NCBI GenBank assembly: GCA_934045905.1
Contig: OW203766.1
Coordinates: forward strand, 20,082,309 to 20,146,308
Reading direction: 5' to 3'
Length of the DNA: 64,000 nt
Source of the DNA: Leuctra nigra
Taxonomy: Eukaryota; Arthropoda; Insecta; Plecoptera; Leuctridae
Below are positions 12,050 to 23,700 of the stretch, piece after piece; position 1 is the first letter of the stretch; each line of letters starts with the position of its first letter. Below the pieces are notes generated by a model, which had not been told where the DNA came from, did not search any database, and worked only from the letters and a program-made list of their open reading frames with translations. Position numbers and translations under genes: made by a program.

Positions 12050-13407
12050 TTTTTCTACACTTGAACCTGCACTATTTCGGCTCTTTCTTTCCAAGGTATG
12101 TAGAACAGAGACTTGCGAACGCGTATCGGTTCTCATGCAATGCGAAGGCTCGCTTATCAACGCGCAATAATATATGAGTTATGATTAGTAACAGATTATG
12201 ATCTTTCCTACATAACTAGAACCAAAATGTATAGATCACTACAATCGCAGCATATATCTTCTTCCCTAATGATGCATACATTTTGCGAATTCGGTTTTGG
12301 ACCGAGATTTATCCTAATGCGGAAGTCAGTAAAATCTTCCATCTTCTTCTTGCTTACTTGTGTGTTGCGTCAGAACAGAGACAGATAACCTCAAATTGTG
12401 CTCTGGAGGGCAGTAACAGTACCATTGAAGCACACATGAGCTCGCATTGTCGTAGAATAATCTCACTAGCAGATGCCAACCTCAATAATAAAACACATTC
12501 GTTCGAATTTAAATGCATCACTCGACACGCCGTTTCGGTTTCAAGAAGGCAGTTGTGAAATTATCGTGATATCCGAGGCGGTTGAGAGATATGGGAGGGT
12601 TGCACTTTAATTTCGACAGCAACGCTAAGTAGAATGTGGTACACGCTGGCGCTAAAACAACTATGTAAAAATGCGCATTCGCGTAGGTATAATAGAGGCA
12701 ATTCAAGTCATATGGTCTAAAAATTGTTTGTGGTATGAGATGGGTTCGGGTTTGATTCCCGCTTAGGTATTTCTTTTTAATTTACGTAACTCTCACCTGG
12801 AAATTAAGTAATGCCCATTTAAATCCTAGGTCAGGAGGTTTATTACCTAATATAAAGTGCCCAGTTACTCTTTTGCGCTCGGAGGTTAGGTAAAATGTCC
12901 AGTTCCCTAGGTTCTGTCCCGTTTCAAGGTCACAAGACGTTCTAGGTTGAGGCGTTCGTACGCCAAGTAGAATGTGGACCTCTTCGGCACGTTGTATACG
13001 TCCTCTTCGTCTTTTTCTGCCTCTTTCTCTTCTGCCGCTTCCATTTCCAACAAACACCCTCCATCGCTTACGTCCTCCCACCACTTTCCATCTCTGATCA
13101 TACTGCCATTATTAAAAATAATTTAGAAACATATTGAATAGAGTTGAATAGGGTTGCTTCACCTGGTTGCTTTGGTAACAGACCTCAGTCTTGTTTATTT
13201 TGTTGATATGGATACGGAATTTTTTAATAGCTTAATCGAATTTAAATAAAATTGTGAATGAAAGAATTTAAAAAGAAAGACAGAAAAGCTATTAAATATA
13301 ATTAAAGTCAATTAAATGAAGAAAGATAATGATGACTTATTTCCTGAAAGCAAATTGGTGAGATGAGATCGCCCTATAACTGCTAACTGGTGTGTGTTGT
13401 CTTCCAG
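12050..13407. other. Region before the first recognised exon
   Basis: No coding exon is recognised. A B-box-like word (GGTTTGATTCC, about 12751) suggests a SINE relic. The minus-strand open frame at 12782-13084 is rich in Arg and Gly/Glu and resembles no domain I know. An unseen upstream cac exon could be here, but no Met-starting sequence with a phase-2 donor could be supported. Confidence 0.4.
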
Positions 13408-13614
13408 GTTGGCGGCGGCGCAGGAGGCTGCCAAGCAGCAGCAGTGTGCTCGTCGTGACTGGTCGCCAACGCCAGGGGGCGGCTTCCACATTAGTGCGGG
13501 GAGCATGGCCCCTAACCAGGCAGCCGGGCCCCCCGTCAAGGGGCCCTCCTCGCTGTTTATACTCAGCGAGGATAACCCCATCCGCCGCTACACCAGGTTC
13601 ATCATCGAGTGGCC
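13408..13614 (+). CDS. cac: cac exon: N-terminal cytoplasmic region up to IS1
   Basis: The exon encodes 68 full codons, from a Gln/Ala-rich stretch ([12 protein letters not shown]) through [17 protein letters not shown] to FIIEWP. The last part is the conserved pre-IS1 segment of Cav2 channels ([15 protein letters not shown]). A pyrimidine-containing acceptor ends at 13407, so one base of the first codon is shared with an upstream exon that was not found. An in-frame ATG at 13394 lies just before the acceptor and could give a short alternative start (MLSSR...), but the splice site makes an upstream exon more likely. The exon ends after two bases of a proline codon, at an AT-AC donor rather than a GT donor. 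Confidence 0.9.
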
Positions 13615-16600
13615 ATATCCTTTACATATATTACTTTAGGAATAATAACTAGGACTAGGATGCTTAGAACCTATGAAACGTCCGAAAAGTCAGGTTAAAA
13701 CTATTAAAAAGGGACCATAAAATCCCTAAAAAGCAATGAAATGTTATGCTTTTTCTAAAATTCGTCAACATATTATTCGATTTATTGGTCCTGGAGTTGA
13801 ATTTGGAGTAAGATATTAAATGAGATTAAATTATTGGATGAATGTGTCAATGTGTCAAGTATCGTTGTTGGTCATCCAAGTGGAAGATGAAGGAAGACAA
13901 CAATAACTTGAAACAAATATGTTTTTAAAAATCACAAAAAGACCTTAAAGTGGTCCCACTGCTCCAGCCATGGTGCTTAGAATTCGCCGTAATTCATACA
14001 AATCTCTGATGAAATAATACCTCAAACAACAGCATAAAACAATTATATCTTACCGTGTGCTCCAATTATATGTTTTTAATTGAAGTTCCAATTAAACTAT
14101 CCCAAAATAATTCATATTTGTAGTGCAATGTTGCCAGATTTATGGTAAATTTCACACATTGTACACATTTTCTTTCTTATTTGGCCCGTGAACCCATATT
14201 TTCAAACGGCAGTCTTATTCTAAAAATTATTATCTTTAATTTGAGACTATTTTCAATAATTTCTCATTCCTTTTGCGGTTTTAGGAGCAATAAAAGGCCA
14301 ATTTTCCGGGACGATTTCAAGTCTCCCTGTGTTATCTTATGGGGGAAAAGATGATCTTCAATCAAGAATATCTAATTATTTGATACCGTAAGGGGCAAAT
14401 ATTTTTTGCTAGTTGTAAGTAATATGGTTTCATTAATCTTTGGTGTGAATTACAGCAAATTCTCATTCCTATGCCGTAACCCTGGAACCCCCTTAAAATA
14501 TAAAGAAAATGACTGAATTTATAAAAATTGAGAAAAAGGCATTTTCAGGCAACATAAAACACTAATTTTTGAAATCATACATGAAACATATTTATGCATC
14601 ATTTTTAGACGTGTCTGAACAAAAAATTAAAAAAATATATGTCCTAACATTCTAGCCCTAATAATAACTCTGCATATAATTTCCATTTGTTCAATCAACA
14701 GTCAAGATCAAGTTTAAATCATTGACAAACGAATCTATGTTTGGGATTCGCAATTCTGTCGTCAATGTATGCTGACATAGCACGCCGCCTCGTTCTAACG
14801 TACATAGACCAAGATCAAATTCTTCGTCTGGCTGACACTCACTGTCTTACATTAATTCACAAGATTGCAGGGAAACCTGACACAGTACAACAATATTCTT
14901 CTGATCTTGCCGTATATTAAATGTGAATATATTATCTAATCGCAATCAGAAGTAATAATAAAGTTATAGAATAGACATTATAGAATAACCATTGATCATT
15001 GTAATTAAGGATGTAGAATAGAGCAGTCATTTTTAAGGTAGTATAGAAGATAAATTCAATTGAAACGTAGGTCCTTACTATACGAACTGTATAGTTCTGT
15101 AGTTCAAGGACTGTAGCAAAAGGTATAAAATAGGACCTTTATTATCCATCAGCTTACACTGAAGTGACAGTTTAAGGACTGTAGCAAAAGGTATAAAATA
15201 GGACCTTATTATCCATCAGCTTACACTGAAGTGACAGTTCAAGGACTGTAGCAAATGGTATAAAATAGGACCTTATTATCCATCAGCTTACACTGAAGTG
15301 ACAGTTCAAGGACTGTAGCAAAAGGTTTAAAATAGGACCTTATTATCCATCAGCTTACACTGAAGTGACAGTTCAAGGACTGTAGCAAAATGTATAAAAT
15401 AGGACCTTATTATCCATCAGCTTACACTGAAGTGACAGTTCCTACTTCCTCTGATCAAGCCGAAAGTAGCACCAATTATCTCACTTAAAATTTTTAGAAT
15501 TTGAAAACTGAAAGCATACAGCTTACGCTGTTTAAATGGAATTGGAATATGTCAAGTTATTGTGACTAATGTGTATCTTTACTTTTATATCTTTGGAAAA
15601 ATGTATTAAACATTTGTTGATGGTTTTTGGGGATGAAAAAGTTTGGAAAATATCGATACTAAGTGAATGATTACAAAAGCAACAAATTAATTATTTACTA
15701 AATCATTGACATTAGTCATTATCACTCGCAGAAAGCACGGAATTTTTAGATCATTACGTGTTTCTCAATATCGATATCACGCTAGAAATATAGTCCGTAT
15801 ACACATCAAAGAACCACAGTGAATGACTGAAAGATGACCAATATCCGCTTTTCTTTTGAACAATACCATTGCGTTGTCTTTCTATATGAACCCAGTCTTC
15901 CTCCAAACAAAATGATAGGAAGTACTCTCTAATGTGTATGTTAGAGAGGATACCAAATTAAAAATGTCGTTTAAAGAAGGAAGACACGAACGAAATCAGA
16001 CTGACCTACAATGTGCAGAACCTGACCTACAGTGCCATGATCCCTGGGAGGGGTGTGTTGAGTATGTTTTAAGGGGGGAAATTGATTACAGTTTTGATAT
16101 TACACGTACAAGAAATTTAATGATGGTAATTCACCAGTAATTCACTGCATGGAATTTGCCCTCCAGATGTGAGAAACAGGGAATATTTCGATTTTTGTCA
16201 CATTTCTTGATGGAATTAACAAGAACATGTTCTAAATAGTGAGCTCAAGTCTGCGAAAGAAGTTTCTTCGTGTGTTTAAAAAAATGTGTGTCTACAAAAT
16301 TGTAGAAGTTGATCAATAAATTGTACCGTGTAAATCAGGCTTTATCACGGTTTCTACGTAGTTTTCACATCTAATTTTTGTTATTTTACGACAGGAGTAA
16401 GAAACAATGATAACTATAAAACACACATTCATAACTCCCCAAATAATGTCTAGCTACCAATGTAACTGCACTGCAATTGTTTCATTGACGCCTGCCTGTG
16501 AGCATGTACTCGGCCCGGTGTGATAGTGACAGAGTAACCCCCCCCCCCCCTGACACGTGGCTGTGAACTCTGCCACGGAATCTGTGTGCTGAATGCAACG

Positions 16601-16898
16601 TATTGAGGTCACCCCGATGCACTCTCCGCTCCGGCGGGTGAATTGGGTCACGGCCGGGCGGGTTGCATCGAGTTACCCGGGGGGTTCAACTTAAACACGT
16701 TGTCGGTTGTACATTGATGTTTTATCATTTATAATAATGCGGAGCCAAAGTTTTGTCCATTACTACTTTTTTATTTTATAAAAATTTAATTTATTTCAAT
16801 TTTAATGATTGTGAACTTTTGACCTCTCACGAAACATTCTAACGGGAACGTTAATGTACTTTGAAGCCGCCAGGGGTTTACTATTTTAGTTACCCAGT

Positions 16899-16947
<49 letters not shown>

Positions 16948-19900
16948 GGGAAACGCAGTCGCGCGCATCCACTGGTGCGCATTGGTCATGTTTTCCATGA
17001 CGGGTCCCTCTAGTACAGTAATAAAAGTATTCGATGTATTTTGAATTGAAGAATACACGGGAAGAACGATCCAAGTCCATTTTTCGAAATTATATGCCAT
17101 CTGGTATAGTGGTTTGAGCTTTCAGAATATCTATACGTTTTGAATGAAATGGATAAAATTTCTTAAAATAAACATTAAAACTTGGACTGCCAATGCATAG
17201 GCATAGGACTTTCACTTTCCATACTTGTTTCTTTTCGTGTTATTGAACTTGTATCGTTCTTCCCCTGTACTCTTCAATTTTGGTTCACTCAACAAATCAT
17301 AAAACGGTAGGTATTTGAGCGAAATGGATTGGCTGGTGGTCAGGTTCCTTGACAATCAATCCTTGTTATTACTTATTATCAATGAAATCAAAGCTCCCCT
17401 AGGTAAATTACGAGTTATAGTTAACATTATAGACTTCATCGGATGATGCCATCAAATCTTTTTCAGCCAATCCGTTTCTTTCGAATTCCGTTTTATCTTT
17501 TGCAGGATGTACATTACATTGATATATTTTTGAAACTCATACTCAGTTAGATTTAATGAGAAAAGTTATAAAGTAATTAAAAATACGATTTCGCCAGGAT
17601 TTGAGCCCGAGACTGTTGGACTCAAAACTATTCTCTAGGATAATAAGTTAGATATTATCTTATCCGACCTAATTTGAGCCCGACCTGAGGACCTCTGACT
17701 TATTTCTAACAACTGAGGTATTCAGCCTTGACTGAACTTGTAATACATTCTTTCTTCAAACACAAACTCTTTGAAAATATTAAAGTGTATTAAAAGAAGA
17801 GTTAAAACTGTCCGTATACAGTTCAGTATTCTTTAATACTTAGGCTGCATTATTGAAGGATGGTTTGTAGCCGAGCAAGCGGTTGTATCAGACATCAAAC
17901 GCAGTTGGGAAATCGATATATGTCCTGACAAAATGTATATGGTTTGTAGTGGAAAGGCTGTACAATTTGACTGGTGCGAGTCTAGAAATAGCCAGCTTTG
18001 TCGTCTGGCTCATCTCAAATATTTATAATCTCATGAAATTGTTATTGCCCGCTCGGATTTTTCTAGAGGGGGAAAAAAATTGCATGGCAACAACAAAATG
18101 TCACATCATAACTTCAGAGCGATTCACGAGTTTGAAAAGGTTTGGAGTTTCATAGAAATTTAGTTTGGTGAATAAAGACAGTTATTTTTATTTTGTGAGA
18201 GATGCTTAAGGTAGCATCTGGGGTTGAGTGTCTGGAGTCAAATCTGATCCTTCTTTCATTCATTATAATAACTAGGAAAACGCTCTGTGTAACGCGTTGA
18301 TGAGCGAGCACGGATACACGCAACACCTCGAACCGAAATTATGTCTATCGAATGTCATTAAAAGCCAACAATTCTTTAGTTTCGTCACAGACTTGTATAA
18401 AAATCTCCAAAATCTCCACAAATATTGGTGCCAATCCTTGCTAAGTTTTAAGTTGATCGATTAAACCTTTATGATTGAACGGTTCCTTGTTAATTTTCAA
18501 AAATCACAGGATCTCGTTCAAAAAATATACCTGGGACCACCCATATGATATGATATGTAGTGTGTGTACACAATATCAGATCAATCTGTTGAACGGTCAT
18601 TATTAGTTTCATATCGTTTAAAACTTTCTGCTCTGACTACCTTGCCTTGAACTGAAGATTGGAAGTCACCGTGAATTTGACAGCCAACACGCAAAATGTC
18701 CCTAAAATGACAAAAACTTTTGAAAATAACGACAGATTAGAGTGAAAATTGGCAAAAATACCTTAAATGTTGGTACCAATGACCATGCGAAGTTTTTAGT
18801 TGGTCGGTCAATCGGTTCCAGTTAAAATTTCAAAAATCACAGGAAAAATGGTTTCAAATTTGAACCAATTGGAGGATTTGGCTGATTTTTTTTTTGATTG
18901 GGTACAATGTTGGTTGCAATGACTTTGCTAAATTTCAAATTGATCGAACCAACCAATCGAAAGATAATTTTTATAAAATTTGAACCAATCACAGGATCTC
19001 GTTCAGAAAAGATCCCAGGGATCGCATAGATTACGTTAGTATGTGTACAAAATTTCAAATCGATTGGTTGTGCGGTTTGACCTGGGCAGTGAACACAAAA
19101 AAAAAAAAAAAAAAAAAAACACACAGAGAAAGTGCCATAAGTGTACCGTGGTGACGCTCGCTACGCTCGCTCAATTACCTAAAAATAGAAAATATTTGTA
19201 AGGTGGAAATGAATTTTATAATAAATTAAGAAAATGAACCTATTTGGAATGTATTAATAGAAATTTGAATTTTAAAAAATACTTTAAGATTTATGAAAGT
19301 GAGTGAAGTGAGCTAATAACTTTTTATGTAGCACACGTTGGTATTGTTTTCAATTTTTATTATTAAATCTGAGGTCATGACCATTCTAAAAACAAGTTTT
19401 TGGTAAAAATCTATTCACACAAAAAATACAAAATACATTTAGGTATTTAGGTATCTGTAAAGACAGATTATTCTCGCAGGCCACAAGATAACATGGGGAG
19501 ACAACTGAAATTTAACTTCAAATATCTCAATAACTACACACGGCAAGTCCATAATATTTGGATGGGTTTTGTATGGCATCATTATAAATAATATAAGTAT
19601 GCCACATATCATAAAGATCTGAGACAAAAATTCGATCGATGCAGCAACAAAATTAAGATGTTAAAGGAATCAGGAGTAGATATCTGTTTGGTATAAGTAA
19701 AGGTTTGTAAAATTTACAAAATTGATGATTACAGCCAGAGAACAGTTTTGAAAATAACACAAAAAGGAAGGGATGTGGGATATCCGGTCCGACCGGGTAG
19801 CTCAGTAGGTAGAGCTCTCGTCCAGAAAGTGAGAGGTCCCGGGTTCGAGTTCGATAGGATATTTTTCACACACATCCTTCCTATCATCCTGACTCCATGG

Positions 19901-20679
19901 AAGTTTTCCACAGAAACCTATACATTATCAGTTATCACATACAATAAGATTACGGCGATATTTGGTGGGGAAATTTGGAATATTGAAATCGGTTCAAAGG
20001 GTGATTGTATTTCAGTTTTATGTCTCAAATTAAAAAAAAAATGTTTCAAATTTGTTTGTGACGTTTTTGTTTGAAATTATTTGTTAGTTTACTTATTTAT
20101 TCTATTTTTGTGTATCATCAATATGATTTTGGTTTAAAACAAAAACTTATAAAAAAATAAGAATTTAAATGTAAATTAAATCTGCATAAATCTTCTGACA
20201 ATCTATCGGGTTTTTGAAGAAAAAAATGGTTTTTGAATTGTTAAATAGGTATGTCTAAGAAGAGGGACTCAACAATGTAACTAATACAGGTGACAATTCT
20301 TGTAGATTGCTATTGGCTTATACCCCCAACCCCCCTCCCACCCACTCTACCACCCAACATAAGTTCGGCGTGGTGGTTTTATTGCCACTTAAGGGAATTG
20401 ACCGACCGAACATCAACCAAACAGGATGTTTTTGCTCGCCTCTTTTTAACCAGCCAAGCTCCACGTCACTGATACCACTGATATTGCATAATATATTGAT
20501 CTAAACAGCCATTACGCCACGGTTTACTTTACAGTGGACTTACTGGTGTGTTTTCATTGTTAGGTAATGAAGCTTAAAATAGAAATATAATAATATTTTT
20601 ATTATCAATACAATTTAGTGGATTGTCTAAAGATTAAGTTTAGTTTATCATTTCTTTCTTTCTTTCTTTCTTTCTTTCT

Positions 20680-20711
<32 letters not shown>

Positions 20712-23700
20712 TAACAGCTTAGGAATCACTTACAGATATTATCTTAACAATAACACGAGTCAGTTACAAATTCCAGTGGCTGCTAGTCGACTTATGGTAA
20801 TGGTAATTACATGTGGTAATTAATGGTAAATTGATTAACATACAAGCTAAAAATACAAGGGTTAATATGTAATATACAATGAATGAGGTGACATGATAGT
20901 TATTGATGTACAGGAGAGAAAAATGTAAATAAGAAAAGAAAAAAGAAATAGAAAATGTGAGCTAAGTAAGGATAAGATATTAAGTTGTAAATTATGTTGG
21001 GCTAAACAGCAGAGTTGAACATAACATTTTAAATTATATTTGATTTTGTCAAGATAAGGAACATCAACAATCTGTGAGGAAATGCATACCAATTATGTAC
21101 TACACAAATGTTTATATGATATGTTGGGCCGTTGGCCGAGAGTCTGGGAGCTGTTGCAAATTAGTATCTTCTTTTCTTCGGTTGGCCCTTTAGGGCCAGG
21201 CGCGTAGGAACTACTTTCAGCATTGGGGGGGGGGGGGGGGGGGGGTCCAGCTTTTGCCCCGCAAGCGATTTTTAGAATTTAAATCAGTTAGAAGTGATTC
21301 TGGGGCTTTAAAATGCACAAGCTGAAGCAAAAAAAGCTCCAATTGTTGCCCCGCAAGGCACATATTCGAATATAAACATTTTAAAATCGATTCAGGGATG
21401 CTCACATTATAACAAATAACTCACTATTTTTGAACCGCAGGGCGTTTCTTTTAGAATTTAAACCAGTGGTACTCAACCTTTTTGACTTGCGGGCCAATAA
21501 TACGAATTTGCTTTTGTTGGCGGGCCGCATGTTTAAAAAAGTACAATAATGCTCATCGTGATCAGGTAGTTTCAGGCTTTCATGTTCATTTCAGGCGCGT
21601 AGGAACTACTTTTATCATTGGGGGGGGGACTGCTTCAGTTTGGCCCCGCAGTGCTTTTTTTAGATTTTAATAATTTTAAAGTGATTCTGAGGCTCTAAAA
21701 TGCACGAACTAAAGCAAAGTTCCCTCCAAATGTTGCCTCGCAGGGCGTTTTTTTAGAATCTAAGCAATTTATAAGTGATTCTGAGATGCTAAACTTAATT
21801 TTGTATGAAATTATTATCATAATTATTTTTTATTATTTTTTATTATTTTCACAGTGGACACATTTTGTGAATATAAGTATGTATTTGCGGCCCGCGGGCT
21901 GCTGGTTGAGTACCACTGATTTAAACAATTTTTAAGTGATTCTTGGACACTAAACTTATTTTTTTTATGGTGAATGGGGGGGTCGACCTGCTCGAGTGGG
22001 GATAAACCCCCCCTCACCCCTCCACCATTCTTACGCACCTGTTTAGGGCCAACACAAAACCATCATATTCATGGAGCTTCTACCGAAGAAAAGAAGATAC
22101 TAATTTATCTTTGATGATGATGGGAGTGTCCTGTTATATGTAGTTATACATGTCCTTACAGTTTGAAATGTGAAAGAAGGTTGTGTAAATAAATGTGTCT
22201 AAAATGTACACAATATTTCCTTGATTCTTTCTTACTCCGTTCGAGTATGCTGTGTTGCTCACCATTATTGCCAACTGTGTGGTTCTTGCGTTGGAGGAGC
22301 ATCTACCATGTAAAGACAAGACTGTACTTGCACAGAAACTCGTAAGTATTTGAATAATTTTAAATAATTCTACAAACTTTTGTTACTTTTGTTCAACGAA
22401 AAATCAAATATTAAGATACCGCATTCTGATTGGACGCTCGAAGAAAAGTAGTTGCAGGGCGCGGATGAATACAGTAGATAACTCACGGACTTTTTTCGTT
22501 CGCCCTTGAAATTCAACAGCTGACTGATTTTACTTTCAGTTCAGCATGGCGGGCTATGTTTTGTGCGGGAGTACTGTTCGTGTGTAAACAACAGGTTGTT
22601 ACCTACCACCTGTTTTATTTGCTGCAAAACATGCATATTATTCTTATTACTTCAAAATTGTTCGATCTAAAAAAATTACAAACCGAAATGAAGAGTCTAG
22701 CAGCAGATAATGATATGTTCACAGGGTTTCATTTCAGTAAAGGTAAACACTTCCAAATTTGAGGTTATAGGGTCAAAAGGTCCTGCCATTTCTGACACAT
22801 GCCAGATTCAAGTGATTTATATTTTACCTACTGTAGTATCTTACTCAACTTTGTTTTCTATTTGTTCGCAGGAGGAGACAGAAACGTACTTCCTCGCTAT
22901 TTTCTGCGTAGAAGCGTCCCTAAAAATCTTAGCACTAGGTTTTGTATTGCACCCTCGGTCGTATCTACGGAACATTTGGAATATGATGGATTTTGTAGTT
23001 GTAGTCACAGGGTAAGTTTAATTTCTTGCATATTAGATTAGCCTAAACATTTCTAATGTTGATAATTAATTGAACCAATGTGGCACCCCTAAGGTTAATT
23101 TATTGGTTCTTTGAGTCATACAGTTGACTTTTCTTCAGTTTGTATTTTTCATCATTACCTACCTAACCACTAGGTACCTACCTACTAGTGTGATTTTTTA
23201 TATTACATAAACTAGTTACTAATAATAGATCTTAAGGTACCTATATAATTATGTAGGTTCTCACAGATTTGTGTGTTGTTGATACTTTGCATTTTTAAAT
23301 CTTTTGATTTATTTTGTTTTATTTATTTTAATGATTGGTAACCCAACCTGTTGCTTTACTTTTATGTCCTGTTTATTTGTTTTTCTTAACCTTGTGTGAG
23401 ATTGTTGTGAATATTGTACATCATCGGTATTGATCACACTTTACGTAGGTACTTGGTAGGTAATAACTAGAGTTGTGTCATAGGTCATAATTCTGTTCTT
23501 TTCCAGTACTCTACGTAGATCTCGACTATTCTTGGTTGTAGAAATCATATAAGTATTCGTTCATCTTAAATATGTTATTATTTAGATTATTTCCTTTTCT
23601 TACCACCTTTATTGGTCTATTGGTCGATGGTTTTTAGGTCGATGACAATATTCGCAGAGTCGAACGTCGATTTCGATTTGCGGATGCTTCGATCTTTCCG

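Larger units (their letters stand above)
13615..22235 (+). other. cac: 8.6 kb AT-AC (U12-type) intron of cac
   Basis: No GT donor exists where the conserved protein has to break (EWP|P). Instead the sequence after the exon is ATATCCTTT, the U12 5' splice-site consensus. The intron ends in AC at 22234-22235. A TTCCTTGAT element at 22217-22225 fits the U12 branch consensus, with its adenosine 11 nt from the intron end. Joining 13614 to 22236 restores the EWPPFEYA sequence of Cav2 channels. AT-AC minor introns are known from voltage-gated sodium and calcium channel genes at this position class. The intron also holds a 67-bp tandem array, SINE pieces, microsatellites and nested hAT elements, listed separately. 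Confidence 0.9.

Noticed and set aside
13394..13407. ATG as the initiator of the channel
   Set aside because: It lies inside a pyrimidine-containing splice acceptor, and the exon phase implies an upstream exon; kept only as an alternative.
15101..15436. CRISPR-like array
   Set aside because: Units are directly adjacent with no spacers, in a eukaryotic intron; it is a minisatellite.
16786..17100. Minus-strand frame with a TDRQ repeat
   Set aside because: It is a translation of the TCTG microsatellite.
19790..19862. Functional tRNA gene
   Set aside because: A and B boxes are good but the acceptor stem does not pair; best read as a SINE head.
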